The notes beneath the pieces are model-generated. The model made no database searches. It saw only the letters and a program-made list of their open reading frames with translations, and was not told the DNA's origin. This document shows positions 1 through 11,662 of a stretch of 64,000 bases of DNA, in pieces. A program made the position numbers and the translations under genes. This DNA is from Micropterix aruncella (Eukaryota > Arthropoda > Insecta > Lepidoptera > Micropterigidae). The stretch lies in contig OX155980.1 of the NCBI GenBank assembly GCA_944548615.1, positions 40,239,938 to 40,303,937 of the forward strand. Direction: 5' to 3'. Positions within the stretch are counted from its first letter, which is position 1; each line of letters starts with the position of its first letter.

Positions 1-9
1 TCGTATTTT

Positions 10-375
10 TGAAAGTAACTAAGTGCGCCCATTCCTTTTTTTTTGTCGGGCTTGTTCATTTATCGCAGGAGTCATAAAACTTTATTAGACATTTCTGCAA
101 CCTACCTGGGTTGGGAAACAAGTAGAAGAGTGGACAATGGTTAAATTTTCACAAAATGCCGTTCTCGTCTTTACCTGAAAAAGGGGTTGTATTTACCTAC
201 TACTAATATTATTTTTCAGTAGTTGCATAATGAGCACGTCGCAAAACGGTTATTGTGAAATAGGTTTTGATTCTCTCTGCGAATATTAAAAAAATATATA
301 ATTCGAAATACCGTCGTTTAACCCTGCCGCGGAAAATTGTTTATATTGCTGTTGACCTGTGAACTCGTTTAATAT
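10..375 (+). repeat. Left terminal inverted repeat of the 4-kb element
   Basis: Pairs with 3706-4073 over about 365 bp with only scattered mismatches. The match ends abruptly at about 375, where a Tc1-type sequence begins, so that relic inserted just inside this arm. Confidence 0.75.
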
Positions 376-1127
376 ATTTTATTAAACTGAATAAAATTAG
401 TGCAATGGATCAAGAAAAAAATATTATTCACCATACAGAAGGACATTCAGCGCGAAAAATCCAACAATTCACTGGAAAATCTGTTTGTGGGATCTATAAT
501 GTGAACAAAAAATTCAAAAATACCGGCCAAATCGAATACTGTCCGAGGAGTGGAAGACCTAAAAAGATTGATGAATAATCAGAGCACTATAAAGTGGTCT
601 CATCCTTGAGGTCAAAAAAAAACTCATGCCGTGATCTGGCCCAGGATCTTAATGAGTCTTGCGGCGTTTTGGTGACCCCATTTCGAAATGTCCTGCTGAA
701 AAATAATCTTCGAGGGTGTGTGACCAAGTGGAAACCATTACTTCGTAAGAATAATCGTCAGAGACCATTAAAATTTGCCCAAGAACATAAAACTTGGACC
801 ATGGGCAGTGGAAAAGAGTCCTCTGGACAGACAAGTCCACATTCAATTTTTTTAGATCTAATCGCCGTTAATTCGTCTGCAGATGCCATGGAGAACAATA
901 TAAAGACAAGTGTTTGGCTGCAACAGTTGAGCACGGAGGAGGTTCTGTTATGGTTTAGGGGTATTTTTCGGTGAATGGGGTTGGACCCTTGGTTAGAATT
1001 CATAAAAGACTGTATTCAGACGGGTGCATGAATTACTAAAGCAGTACAGTTGTTGGATTTTTCGCACTGAATATCCTTCTTTATGGTGAATAACATTTTT
1101 TTGTCGATCCATTGCACTAATTTTATT
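376..1127 (+). pseudogene. Rearranged Tc1-like transposase relic with ~85-bp inverted ends
   Basis: A Tc1/mariner-type transposase starts at the ATG near 405. It has a paired-like helix-turn-helix part ending in GRPKKIDE and then a stop. From about 594 comes the second DNA-binding part, with KPLLRKN and LKFAQEHKTWT, then shifted fragments such as GGSVMVWGYFSVNGVGPL near 940-985. Frameshifts and stops show it is dead. The last ~85 bases (about 1043-1127) are a reverse-complement copy of the first ~85 (383-470), including the start codon and first ~25 codons. The normal C-terminus with the last catalytic acidic residue is missing and replaced by this inverted copy. Confidence 0.75.
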
Positions 1128-1461
1128 CATTAACCCCTCCTGTTGCGAAGTAAAAACTCACCTATCACTTTTGCGCGCGACATATTCGGGCAAAAAATCG
1201 ACGCGAGTCAACGGCCTTGAGAAAAACGATCATAACTTATAAACCACTAAACGGATTTAAAAAAGATAAAGAGAAAAATGATCGCATTGAAAAATGTCGT
1301 AAAACAATTAAGATAATAATGAATAAATATTACAAAATTGGCAAACTGAAAAAACTCGCCTATAAAATCATTTCGATTTTTTTGTCACAAAATACGTAAA
1401 ATATGCAAAAATTGTAAATATAGTTATGTTCTTTATTAAATGCTTTACCAAAACGATATTT
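1128..1461. other. Unassigned interior of the 4-kb element
   Basis: AT-rich sequence between the Tc1 relic and the first 600-bp repeat copy. The one open frame (1217-1399) is lysine-rich with no domain I recognise and is probably chance. Confidence 0.5.
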
Positions 1462-1465
1462 TTAA

Positions 1466-2058
1466 GCTATTGCATAGCTTTTATCGCGGGCCTGCCAGCG
1501 CGGCGACCGAATGAAGAAATTTCTTAACGAAAGTTAATGATTTTAAACTGATAATTACGTCTAAACGAGTAGGTACTGCTTACGATTCGAAAAAAATATA
1601 TGTTAAACAAGAACATTTTCCTAATATTCTTAGCTTTGAATATTTTAGATTTTGTTTATATTACATAGTGTAATTAATTTGTGAAATTAGGTCTAACCGA
1701 ACACAAAAACGACTACTACGCAAATACTATCTGGCGTAATATTATGAAACCTGCACCATTTTAAAGATAATTTAATTATCTATCTTTTTATCTACGAATT
1801 TTTTCGAATAATTCGGTTTTTTTGCTTAATTGAATAAAAAATTGCGCGGCGCTCTATCGAAAGACGTTTAAATTATTCCGAATCATTTGCTTCCGCAGCC
1901 ACAAATGATTTGGAATAATGTCAACGTTTTCCGATAGAGCGCAGTTATCTGATATCAGAAAAAATAAAATAAATAAATAATTATAATTGCATAAGTTGTT
2001 AAAAATGCTATGCAATAGCTTTACCGTGGCAGTCCCCGAGTGCCACACGTATTTTTTT
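1466..2058 (-). repeat. 600-bp interspersed repeat, family A, copy 1 (inverted)
   Basis: Reverse orientation of the sequence also found at 2135-2724, 18360-18965 and 34895-35489. Landmarks are GGCAGTCCCCGAGTGCCAC at one side and GCTATTGCATAGC next to a TTAA (1462-1465) at the other. Short open frames within it occur in every copy at the same place, so they belong to the repeat and are not host genes. Confidence 0.85.
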
Positions 2059-2134
2059 TTTTTACCTATTTGCATACAAAAATATTTATTTATTCAGCCA
2101 AGAAAAATTTTATGTATTCTCGTAAAAAAAAAAA

Positions 2135-2724
2135 ATACGTGTCGCACTCGGGGACTGCCGCAGTAAAGCTATTGCATAGCATTTTTAACAACTTATGCAA
2201 TTATAATTATTTATTTATTTTATTTTTTCTGATATCAGATAACTGCGCTCTCTCGGAAATCGTTGAAATAATTCCGAATCATTTGCGGCTGCGGAAGCAA
2301 ATGATTCGAAATAATTTAAACGTCTTCCGATAGAGCGCCGCGCACGAATTTTTTTATTCGATAAAGCAAAAAAACCGGATTATTCGAAAAAAAATCGTAG
2401 ATAAAAAGATAGATAATTAAATTATCTTTAAAATGGTGCAGGTTTCATAATAATACGCCAGATAGTATTTGCGTAGTAGTCGTTTTTGTGTTCGGTTAGA
2501 CCTAATTTCACAAATTAATTACACTATGTAATATAAACAAAATCTAAAATATTCAAAGCTAAGAATATTATGAAAATGATCTTGTTTAACATATATTTTT
2601 TTCGAATCGTAAGCAGTACTCGTTTAGACGTAATTATCAGTTTAAAATCATTAATTTTCGTTAATAAATTTCTTCATTCGGTCGCCGCGCTGGCCTTGGC
2701 CCGCGATAAAAGCTATGCAATAGC
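2135..2724 (+). repeat. 600-bp interspersed repeat, family A, copy 2
   Basis: Head-to-head with copy 1, separated by only ~75 bp, so the pair forms a palindrome of about 1.26 kb. It ends at GCTATGCAATAGC followed by TTAA (2725-2728). An internal inverted motif, AATGATTCGGAATAATTTAAA with its partner, could form a smaller stem. Confidence 0.85.
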
Positions 2725-2728
2725 TTAA

Positions 2729-3705
2729 AAATTTTTTTCATTTTTTATTTGTGACTACTTATGGTATTTTTTTTATATGAAATTCTTTCAAAATAACTTT
2801 ATTACTACATCACACTTCTTAGAAATCACACCAGAACTTTGAGCTTTGTCTCATATTATAGAAAAATCTAAAGTTTTGAGAGTTTCCGCGTCCGAACTTA
2901 ATAATAAACTTTGAATGCTCATAATATAAAATTCGTTAGATTTTTTCAATTATATTGTCTTATCCTAGACTTATTATATGTCTAATAACTAATTACTATA
3001 CTCCAAAGAGTCACATTTCATCGAAAAACTATGGAAAATCGCACTTTATTCTCTCATAGTAATTATCAAAACAAGTTTCTTTGCGCGATTCATTTTACAA
3101 AACAAGATATAATTTTCAAAATACGCCTAATTATGTGATAACTTAGGATGTAAATGAAGCAATACTTATTTTGTTAGTAAATTAAAGCGACATTACGTCA
3201 TATTTCGCAATATATCGGGATATTTCATAAACATTACAAAATAATAACCATTTTTTCGCGAGCCGTTTGTTGTCGCCGAAGTGTTTTCTTTAAAAATTCG
3301 TGAAAAACAGCAAATGGACTATCTCAATTGACTAATCCTCATGCCTAAACTACTTAAAAATGCAAATTACTCACTGTTATCCAGTAAATGGCACAAAACA
3401 CTGCACAAAAGACTCTTTTTATCAACCATTTCGCGAAACTATACGCGGCCGCGGCGGTGGCCGATGGAGACTGCCGTTTTGACGTCTATGCTCACTTTTT
3501 AAAGCGCCGTTCGATATTGCCACACAGAAATCTTGAATTAAAGATATTTTGGCCATATCGTTGCGCCGTCAGAAAGCATTAAGTACGACGTTTCGAATCG
3601 TAAATTGCATTTTTCGCAGCGGCGAGCGCTTTGTCCGGTATCGGATGTTACGTGCTTTAGGCGGCCGACATACATGTCCCGAATCGGATGTTACGTGCTG
3701 TGCGG
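2729..3705. other. Non-coding interior of the 4-kb element
   Basis: AT-rich, then more GC-rich from about 3440 to 3700. Two direct occurrences of a CGGATGTTACGTGCT motif (near 3642 and 3684) are visible. I recognise no gene. Confidence 0.5.
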
Positions 3706-4073
3706 GTAAAATATAATCAAAGAGTTCACTGGTCAACACCAATATAAACAATTTTCCGCGGCTGGGTTAAACGACGGTATTTCGAATTATATCTTTTTTT
3801 AATATTCGCAGAGAGAATCAAAAACTATTTCACAATAACCGTTTTGCGACGTGCTCAATATGCAACTACTGAAAAATAATATTAGTAGTAAATACAACCC
3901 CTTTTTCAGGTAAAGACGAGAACGGGATTTTGTGAAAATTTAACCATTGTCCACTCTTCTAATTGTTTCCCAACCCAGGTAGGTTGCAGAAATGTCTAAT
4001 AAAGTTTTATGACTCCTGCGATGAATGAACAAGCCCGACAAAAAAAAAGGAATGGGCGCTCTTAGTTACATTT
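3706..4073 (-). repeat. Right terminal inverted repeat of the 4-kb element
   Basis: Reverse complement of 10-375. This copy is not interrupted by the Tc1 relic and so shows the older state of the arm. Confidence 0.75.
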
Positions 4074-4105
4074 GTGGGTAACCGTTCGAAGACTTTTTCA
4101 CAGTA

Positions 4106-4534
<429 letters not shown>

Positions 4535-4550
4535 GTATTATATATATATA

Positions 4551-5165
<615 letters not shown>

Positions 5166-5244
5166 AATACAATAGTCTCCTCCATATGTTTATAAAAAAA
5201 GCCGTTATTATATAATATACCATTTATGAATCCATTTCCTACAG

Positions 5245-5411
5245 TCAATCAGGTGTGCTTTGAATGGTGATGGTGTGGTTCGCTGTTGGCGATGACGGCT
5301 GTGGTGGCAGTGCCAATTGCGGTAGTAACACCAACGGTCTGCCGTCAACGTAGGGAGTGCGCGGTTTTAGGGAAGGACGTTTGGGTTTGATCGTCCTCAT
5401 TTCTTTTAAAC
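5245..5411 (-). CDS. Possible last exon of an unidentified gene
   Basis: On the - strand a good acceptor (GTATGTTTTACAG) precedes an open frame of about 55 codons that ends in TGA at 5247-5245. The peptide is basic and proline-rich (MRTIKPKRPSLKPRTP, then LPPQPSSPT) and looks like a cytoplasmic tail. The GC-rich, non-repetitive sequence stands out from the surrounding AT-rich DNA. I recognise no family. Upstream exons would lie at higher coordinates. It does not belong to the GPCR, which has its own stop at 16499. It could be a chance frame. Confidence 0.3.
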
Positions 5412-6019
5412 CTGTAAAACATACAATCAACGATTATGATAGCTCATTGTTATAATAGTCTTTAATCCCACCGTAAGATTTCGACTTTCACCTGTTATTT
5501 CAATAAAATGTTACTTAAATATAAAGGGTCAAACATCATGGCAAAAGTCTGCCACAACTAAAAATATCCGGATGACACACGGTATTATATACTTTGCCAG
5601 TTTTCGCATCTTAAAGCTACAAACATTGTATGCAACGCTGTTGTAGTTATTGACTATAATAATCGTAATTTTAACTCTGTACGATACTGTGGTTTAATGC
5701 TATTACACTGTGATCATTATTTTTTGCAACATCATCAAACCACCTGGAAAATTATTCGTTAGGTCATGTGAAAAAGGAATATGGTAGTATATTAAAAAAA
5801 AAACTTTATTTGTGTATTTATTAACAATATCCACGCCCAATCTTGCTAAAGTACTTTTTGGATCTGTCGGAAAGCCTCACTCACGTGCAAGAGTTTCTGT
5901 TAGTCTTGAGCTTTTTGATTCTTCTAGAACTTGAGTTGAAAGTTGTTTTCAATATGAGTCAAAATCTCCATTCCTACACCTATAAATTCTACTCCACACC
6001 TTTAAATTGGCTGTGCGAG
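5412..6019. other. Unassigned intergenic sequence
   Basis: AT-rich DNA with no recognisable gene. A small open frame at 5843-6034 has no domain I know. Confidence 0.4.
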
Positions 6020-6365
6020 CGATCACCATTCTGACCCCCCAAGAACAACAAGGCTGCAGTCATCAGACACTTTACTTAAATCATTTGAAGGGACTAGGTC
6101 TGTAGACTCGGTGGTACAAATGAATGATGCGTTGCATCAATAAGTCCCAGTGGTAGTCACTGAAGGCGGAAGCAATCGACTTGAGGGAGAACAGCTTCTC
6201 ACATGGGCAGTTATGTGTGGCCTCTTACACCATAGTGAGCTCACCTAGCAGCCTAGTTATACTAGCTCGAGGGGAAAAACAGGATTATTTTCTACAAAGA
6301 GGTAAACAATTTTTAAAAAAATATTATTTATCAGGTTTGTACAACCTAACATTTAAAACACAGTG
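6020..6365 (+). repeat. Interspersed repeat, family C, copy 1
   Basis: Aligns in the same orientation with 19220-19580. Shared blocks include ACAAGGCTGCAGTCA, GACTCGGTGGTACAAATGAA, ATCGACTTGAGGGAGAAC, CATGGGCAGTTAT, and GGTTTGTACAACCTAACAT at the end. No coding potential. It may be the tail of a LINE or SINE. Confidence 0.75.
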
Positions 6366-6526
6366 AAACCCTTAACCTTTCGGCTTAAGTTTTTATTAAA
6401 TGCCTAAGTAAAACAGCAATAAATTAATATGGTTTGACCCTAAATTATAACTCTCAATACATACTCGCAACTCTCATTTTACCTGAATTTAACTCTTTAG
6501 ACAAGCTATATCTTTTAGGGTTCCGA

Positions 6527-7182
6527 TCGAAATTATTAAACTGCTGTCAAAAAATCTCTTTAACGCTGCGAAGCTGCGGTTAAACGCTAGTTCATCTATA
6601 TAGGTCCAACTCAAAACATATGTTTTCGAGTTTTTCTATTTTTAGAGTACTTGAGCAACGATAAATCGTATGTGAGGCCAAAATTAAGTTATTTTTGAAT
6701 CTTTTTTTTAAAAATCGCTCTATGACTTATTTTACATCAATTCACACTAAAGTTGCTGTTGACAGAATGTTTTAATTGCGTCTGCTGCACAGAGGACAAC
6801 TTGGCTTATTCTGTAAATGATTATTTTATTATAAAAACATTAAATCTAAAACATCGAAATTATTAAACTGCTGGCAAAAAATCTCTTTAACGCTGGCGAA
6901 GCTGCGGGTAGACGCTAGTTTATTTATATAGGTCCAACTCAAAACATGTGTTTTCGAGTTTTTCTATTTTTAGAGAACTTGAGCAACGATAAATCTTATG
7001 TGAAGTCAAAATTAAGGTTTTTTTTAATCTTTTTTTTAAAAAATCGCTCTATGACGTATTTTACACCAATTCACACTAAAGTTGCTGTTGACAGAATGTT
7101 TTAATTGCGTATGCTGCACAGAGGAAAACTTGGCTTATTCTGTAAATGATTATTTTATTATAAAAGCATTAAATCTAAAACA
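6527..7182. repeat. Tandem duplication, two 327-bp units
   Basis: Bases 6527-6853 repeat at 6854-7182 with a few percent divergence. Both begin TCGAAATTATTAAACTGCTG and end TAAATCTAAAACA. Recent enough to be nearly identical. No coding content. Confidence 0.9.
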
Positions 7183-7514
7183 GGAATTTACTGGTATTTT
7201 TATACTAATCTGGGTTTTTTATTTTTATTCGTAAGTGCTATGGCTGTAAAAAAAGAAGAAACAAAATTACATGAGTTTTATGAATAAAACAACCGAATGA
7301 AACATTTTTTAAAAGGCAAAGTTAAATTCTATAAATTTCAATGAAATTTCTAATAACATTGATATTTAATTTTCACTCAACATTTCATCACTATCATCTA
7401 CTGTTAAGCCAATTAATGCATAATTAACACAATGATATAAAAAAAATAGCCACAATCAGAATTATTAAACTTTAAATTGTCGTTTCCCAGAATGATGGTT
7501 TTAGGAGTTCATTA
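7183..7514. other. Unassigned AT-rich sequence
   Basis: Nothing recognisable between the tandem duplication and the MITE. Confidence 0.4.
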
Positions 7515-7518
7515 TTAA

Positions 7519-8086
7519 GGCGACATGATACCTGGGAAGAACCATATTGGATGAATTTTAGTTTTATGCATTAATTTAAAAAAGTTTCTAAGTGAATCCC
7601 TTGATAAGGAACCAATTTAAAATTTGAACTCAAAAAAGTTGCTTAAGGCCTTGGACATAAGGGCTTTAACTGACTTTGAAAACTTTCAGAGGCGCGATTA
7701 CTCCTACAATGCAAGCGGGGAGTGTGTTTTATTATAATTTCATTATATTGACTGGTTAATTCTCTAGGGCAGCATTTAGCCACATTTTTTATTTAGGCCC
7801 TACATTAATTACAATTAATCAAAACGTGAGAGCGCTCTGAGAGTTATGCTAAATATGCTTTACCATTAACACCCTTATACCACCACTGCGTAAAGATAGT
7901 TATTCTGTGCTAGCGCTGCGATAGACCGTTTAGTATGCGTCTGGTCCCTGGCGCGAGCGTACGTCGAATCATGCTTGACGCTACGTCAACGCTGGATTTT
8001 TATTGGTCAAACCCTACAAAATTGACCCCGCCTATTTTTTCGCGTGTCCGCCCATTTTGGATATTGTTCTGAGGTCTCATGTCGCC
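7519..8086. mobile_element. MITE with TTAA target-site duplication
   Basis: The left end GGCGACATGATACCT follows TTAA (7515-7518), and the inverted right end AGGTCTCATGTCGCC precedes TTAA (8087-8090). A 568-bp, non-coding, TTAA-flanked element fits a piggyBac- or Kolobok-derived MITE. Those are the main superfamilies with TTAA targets. Confidence 0.8.
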
Positions 8087-8090
8087 TTAA

Positions 8091-8479
8091 GGGGGGAGCC
8101 TGGTTTAGATGGCCCGAAAAATAAGATGTTTTTCATGATTTTTTTATTGTTATTATTTTAGTCGAAATCTATTTATGAATCTTTTACTATATTATTGAAA
8201 TAGTTGACAGTAAAAAACTTATTACTTTTAAACTTACTGCATGCTCGCATTTCTTAAGGTAAATTGAAAGTGACTACACATCTTGCGTAGTCACTTTCAA
8301 TTTCATTTTGCGTCCAGAGTATGTTCTGAATGCTACAGAGTATGTTCTGAGTCTACTAGTATAATAACTAAAATTGAAGAGCGATATCTCCAACAACTTA
8401 CTAACGTTAGAAGAATAGACGAATCGACAAATTAAAGGAGTTTAAGACTAGTCTCACATTTTATATCAAAACAAAATTT
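8091..8479. other. Intergenic DNA with a short hairpin
   Basis: Starts with GGGGGGAGCCTGG directly after a TTAA, resembling the end of the MITE at 29093. A perfect hairpin GAAAGTGACTAC / GTAGTCACTTTC lies at about 8267-8300. No gene seen. Confidence 0.45.
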
Positions 8480-9765
8480 CAAAGTCAAAGTTTATTTACC
8501 AATCCACCATCACCAACCACTATGCAATTGGACTTGGCCTATCTAAAAAAATAATTAAGAACAACTCTAAACAGTTGTATTCCAAAACAACAATCGATTA
8601 TGCATCAATATCAGATAACCTCAAGAAGACGGACTGGACTCCAGTCTTACAATGTAAAGATAGTAACATTGCTGCTAACCAATTCCATGTATATCCCATG
8701 ATACAATCGAAAAGGCATGTACTGTACCCAGGTCTCGAAATAAACTATCTCCTTGAATAACCGATGGTCTGATTTTCAGCATAAGAAAGCGAGACATCAT
8801 ACATAAGCAGGTTAAACAATGCCCTAATGATATTCAACTCTTAAAGTACTACACAAGGTTTAGAAATATATGTAAAAAACTAATAACAAAAACTAGAGAT
8901 AAGTATTATAGAAACAAAATAAATAAAGTAAATGGGGACAAAAAAATATGGGAAATTATCAAAGGGTTAGTGAACAACAGAAACTAGAGCTCAGATATAA
9001 AAGAGATGTATGTACATAAGGAATAAAAAAATGGACTTACACTCTAAGGATATATTGAATTACATTAATGACTACTTCACTGGTATATGACAAGACCTAG
9101 CTAACTCTATACTGCATGAAAAGGGAACTACAGAGAGAGAGAGAGAGAGAGAGAGTTAGCCTTATCAATGCATAAGCAACCGAAAATACATGAAAAATTC
9201 GAATTATTGCAAACGAATAAAGCAGAGGTCTTAAAGACTATCAAAAGTATCAGAGACGACTGTTCTCCAAGAAATGATCGGATCCAGGCAAGGATAATCA
9301 AAGAATCTGCAGAAACATTATCCGAGCCCCATACCCATCGAATAAACCTCAGTGTCTTGACTGGTACATTTCCAACATTGCTGAAAAAAGCGATAATAAA
9401 ACCAATATTTAAAAGTGGTAAAAAAGAAGATATAGGAAACTATCGCCCTATTTCCCTCCTCAGTCTGGTTTCTAAAGTGTATGAAAAAATATTCCAAAAC
9501 AGTATGGCTTTAAACAGGGTCGGGGAACCAGTGAGGCCATCAATGCTGTCATAAAAGATATAGTGGAAAACATAGATAAAGGAAAAAAGGTAGCTGCCAC
9601 TTTCCTTGACCTGTCAAAGGCTTTTGACACAGTTTCCCATGTTTGGGAAACTGTGTCAAAAGCTGTGTAGTCCTCGAATAAAAAAACTAACTGACTGCGG
9701 GTCGATGGGGCGGCGGCCTTAAAATGGGTTCGGAGTTACCTAGAATTCAGAGTCAGCTAGAATTT
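8480..9765 (+). pseudogene. Decayed LINE (jockey/CR1-like) reverse transcriptase, 5' half
   Basis: The linker between endonuclease and RT is visible near 8780-8980 (for example KYYRNKINKVNGDKKIWEII). It is followed at 9168-9640 by RT blocks: AIIKPIFKSGKKEDIGNYRP, then shifted GFKQGRGTSEAINAV and FLDLSKAFDTVSH, which is RT motif A with its first catalytic Asp. A weak LKWVRSYLEF follows near 9720. The YADD block and C-terminus are absent. Several stops and frame changes. A snapback inverted repeat at about 9619-9660 falls immediately after motif A. Confidence 0.85.
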
Positions 9766-10299
9766 TACAATGCTTCACGGCGTGTACATGGCACTTATAT
9801 TTCCAAAAACTGATTAATCTTCTCTTATGTTCAATATGGCCGTGTGCGTGATATGGTAGTGTGGCGGCGCACTATAGATGGCGCTCTAAACTTACCTATG
9901 CGGTGTCCTATCTTGAAACAATAATAATAATATAATAACAACGGAATTGTTAAAACAGCTCTTATTATTCAAATATTATATAAACAAAGATGTCGATTTT
10001 TAATTTGGTATACAGGGTTCAATACGTACATAATAATTATGCAATTTATAGCGCATTTCGAGAGTTGCCTGGCAAAAATAGATGCCTTGCTAATTTCTGG
10101 CCGTTGTATGGCTTGGATCTATGACAATTATCTAACCTTACATTAAATGTAAGGTTATTTGACAAATTTTGTCATGGCCCTTCCTTATTTACGATTTCAC
10201 CAAAACCTAACTGTCCCATCTAGATGCGCTGGTGACAGCTAGTTTAAAATCCTAGTTGTCCTTACCCAAACCAGCTGACCCCTCGACTCTTCAGGTCTA
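9766..10299. other. Unassigned sequence between two LINE relics
   Basis: Contains a palindrome AACCTTACATTAAATGTAAGGTT near 10133-10156. No gene recognised. Confidence 0.4.
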
Positions 10300-11190
10300 A
10301 ACACAATTTTGGGCGTGCTAAAACTGCCCTCTCTGCTCTACTCCAGAATAACCAAAAAATGGATTCTGTGCAAATCAAAGGATCCGGCAATATCGAAACA
10401 CGTAATAAGTGGCAGTAGTGATTCAAATGATCTACAAGCCCGCGTAGACTTCCACCAAAAGTTTCTGGAATCAGCCAGAATGGCACTAGTCTGGAGTATG
10501 GCAGTACAACCATGAGCGATGTGGACTTGAAGAAGTCTGTTAGGTTGGGTGAGATTACGACAGCAACAGTATGGCTCATGCTATTGGCCTTCAGTGCCAG
10601 AATGATTGGACAGCAATTGCGGACTTTTGCATTCCGCCTCCATTGCACTGGAAGGTAATGCTCTATGACTGGACGCCAGAGATGCTGAAATTTTATGTGA
10701 ACGCCTTTTAGCATACACATCCAGACCCCAGTAACCTCGCTCGTTGGAGCTATGCCGAGGATAGTTCTTGTCCCCTTTGTGGCAACACCCCTTGCACAGC
10801 TAGACATATTCTAGGTGGCTGCAAGGTAGCCTTAGATCAAGGACGGTACACTTACCGCCATGACAAAGTTCTTGCTGTTACTCGTGAGGTAATTAGCCTC
10901 TCAGTGGCTCGTGCAACAAGGGGTTGGCATTACCCTCCAAAACCCCAATACAGTTTGCGCGGGATGGCTCTAAAGGCAAAAAACATTTACCTACAAAACA
11001 TTTCTCAATAATCGAGAAAGCTTCAGATTGGATTCTGGAGGTTGATTCTGTCTTTAAGCAGTATAAATTCCCTGAAAGTCTCGGATGCACAGCCCTCCGC
11101 CCAGATATAACTCTTTACTCTCTAGTTTGGAAGGTGGCCTTATTGTAAGAATTAATTGTTTCATGGAAATAAAATATCCCAAAATAACAC
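10300..11190 (+). pseudogene. C-terminal relic of a non-LTR retroelement polymerase
   Basis: Across changing frames there is a conserved C-terminal region of retrotransposon polymerase-like proteins. About 10715-10880 encodes SYAEDSSCPLCG, ARHILGGCKVAL and GRYTYRHDKVLAVT, a zinc-knuckle-like CxxC...H...C arrangement. Bases 10924-11148 then give an open frame with SIIEKASDWILEVDSV and CTALRPDITLYS. The usual end of this domain (an ELTVPWE-like motif) follows, broken by a stop, near 11150. No RT core precedes it, so this is a 5'-truncated copy. Confidence 0.75.
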
Positions 11191-11204
11191 GAGTACAAAT
11201 TAAA

Positions 11205-11585
11205 TAAATACCATGATCTCGCAAATGCCGTCACCCGGAACGGCTTTACTGTTCACCTTCACGCGGTGGAAGTTATCCTCGTGGCCTGCCAGCCAAATCT
11301 CTGTTTCATATCGGTAAAGATCTTGGACTTTCCAGAAAAGATATAACGTTTCCAAGAAAAAATATCTAAAACCGCGATTTCCGCATTTCAAATTCGATAG
11401 CTTCGAAGGGGGAGTAAATGGGTGGTAAGGTGAACACTCACATGTGGCAAGACGGCTGTCCTAAACCTACCTCAGCCGGTCGTTAGTCCAGAATCCACCG
11501 CTCACTCCCCAGAAGTGTAATAATAGTATTATGATGGGACCGACTCCGGTCGGCAAATTCCATGGCAGCTCCGTCTGTATTTTAT
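11205..11585 (-). repeat. Interspersed repeat, family D, copy 1
   Basis: Matches 63470-63845 in the opposite orientation. Shared blocks are CCGTCACCCGGAACGGCTT, CTTCGAAGGGGGAGT, GGGTGGTAAGGTGAACACTC and CATGGCAGCTCCGT. It lies directly behind the preceding relic and could be the untranslated tail of a LINE. Confidence 0.8.
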
Positions 11586-11662
11586 GTTAGTTACAGATAG
11601 ATTAATAGATAGCATTCTATGTCATATTATTTCTGTGATGTAATCTATACTAATATTATAAT

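Larger units (their letters stand above)
10..4073. mobile_element. Composite element with about 365-bp terminal inverted repeats
   Basis: The first ~365 bases recur as a near-identical reverse complement at about 3706-4073. Shared landmarks are a Tn run then GTCGGGCTTGTTCATT, then GACTCCTGC, and an inner CCGCGGAAAATTGTTTATAT. The outer limits near 10 and 4073 come from where the two arms stop matching. The interior holds a Tc1 relic and two inverted copies of a 600-bp repeat. No intact transposase is present, so it is a non-autonomous foldback-like or MITE-like element. The superfamily is not clear. The left edge is close to the window start, so the arm could extend further. Confidence 0.75.

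Noticed and set aside
1854..2333. 73- and 97-codon frames recurring at 34885-35130
   Set aside because: They occur at the same place in family A repeat copies, so they are repeat sequence. Frame ends differ between copies.
10262..10807. 181-codon frame on the minus strand
   Set aside because: It is the antisense of a retroelement C-terminal relic whose conserved motifs read on the plus strand.
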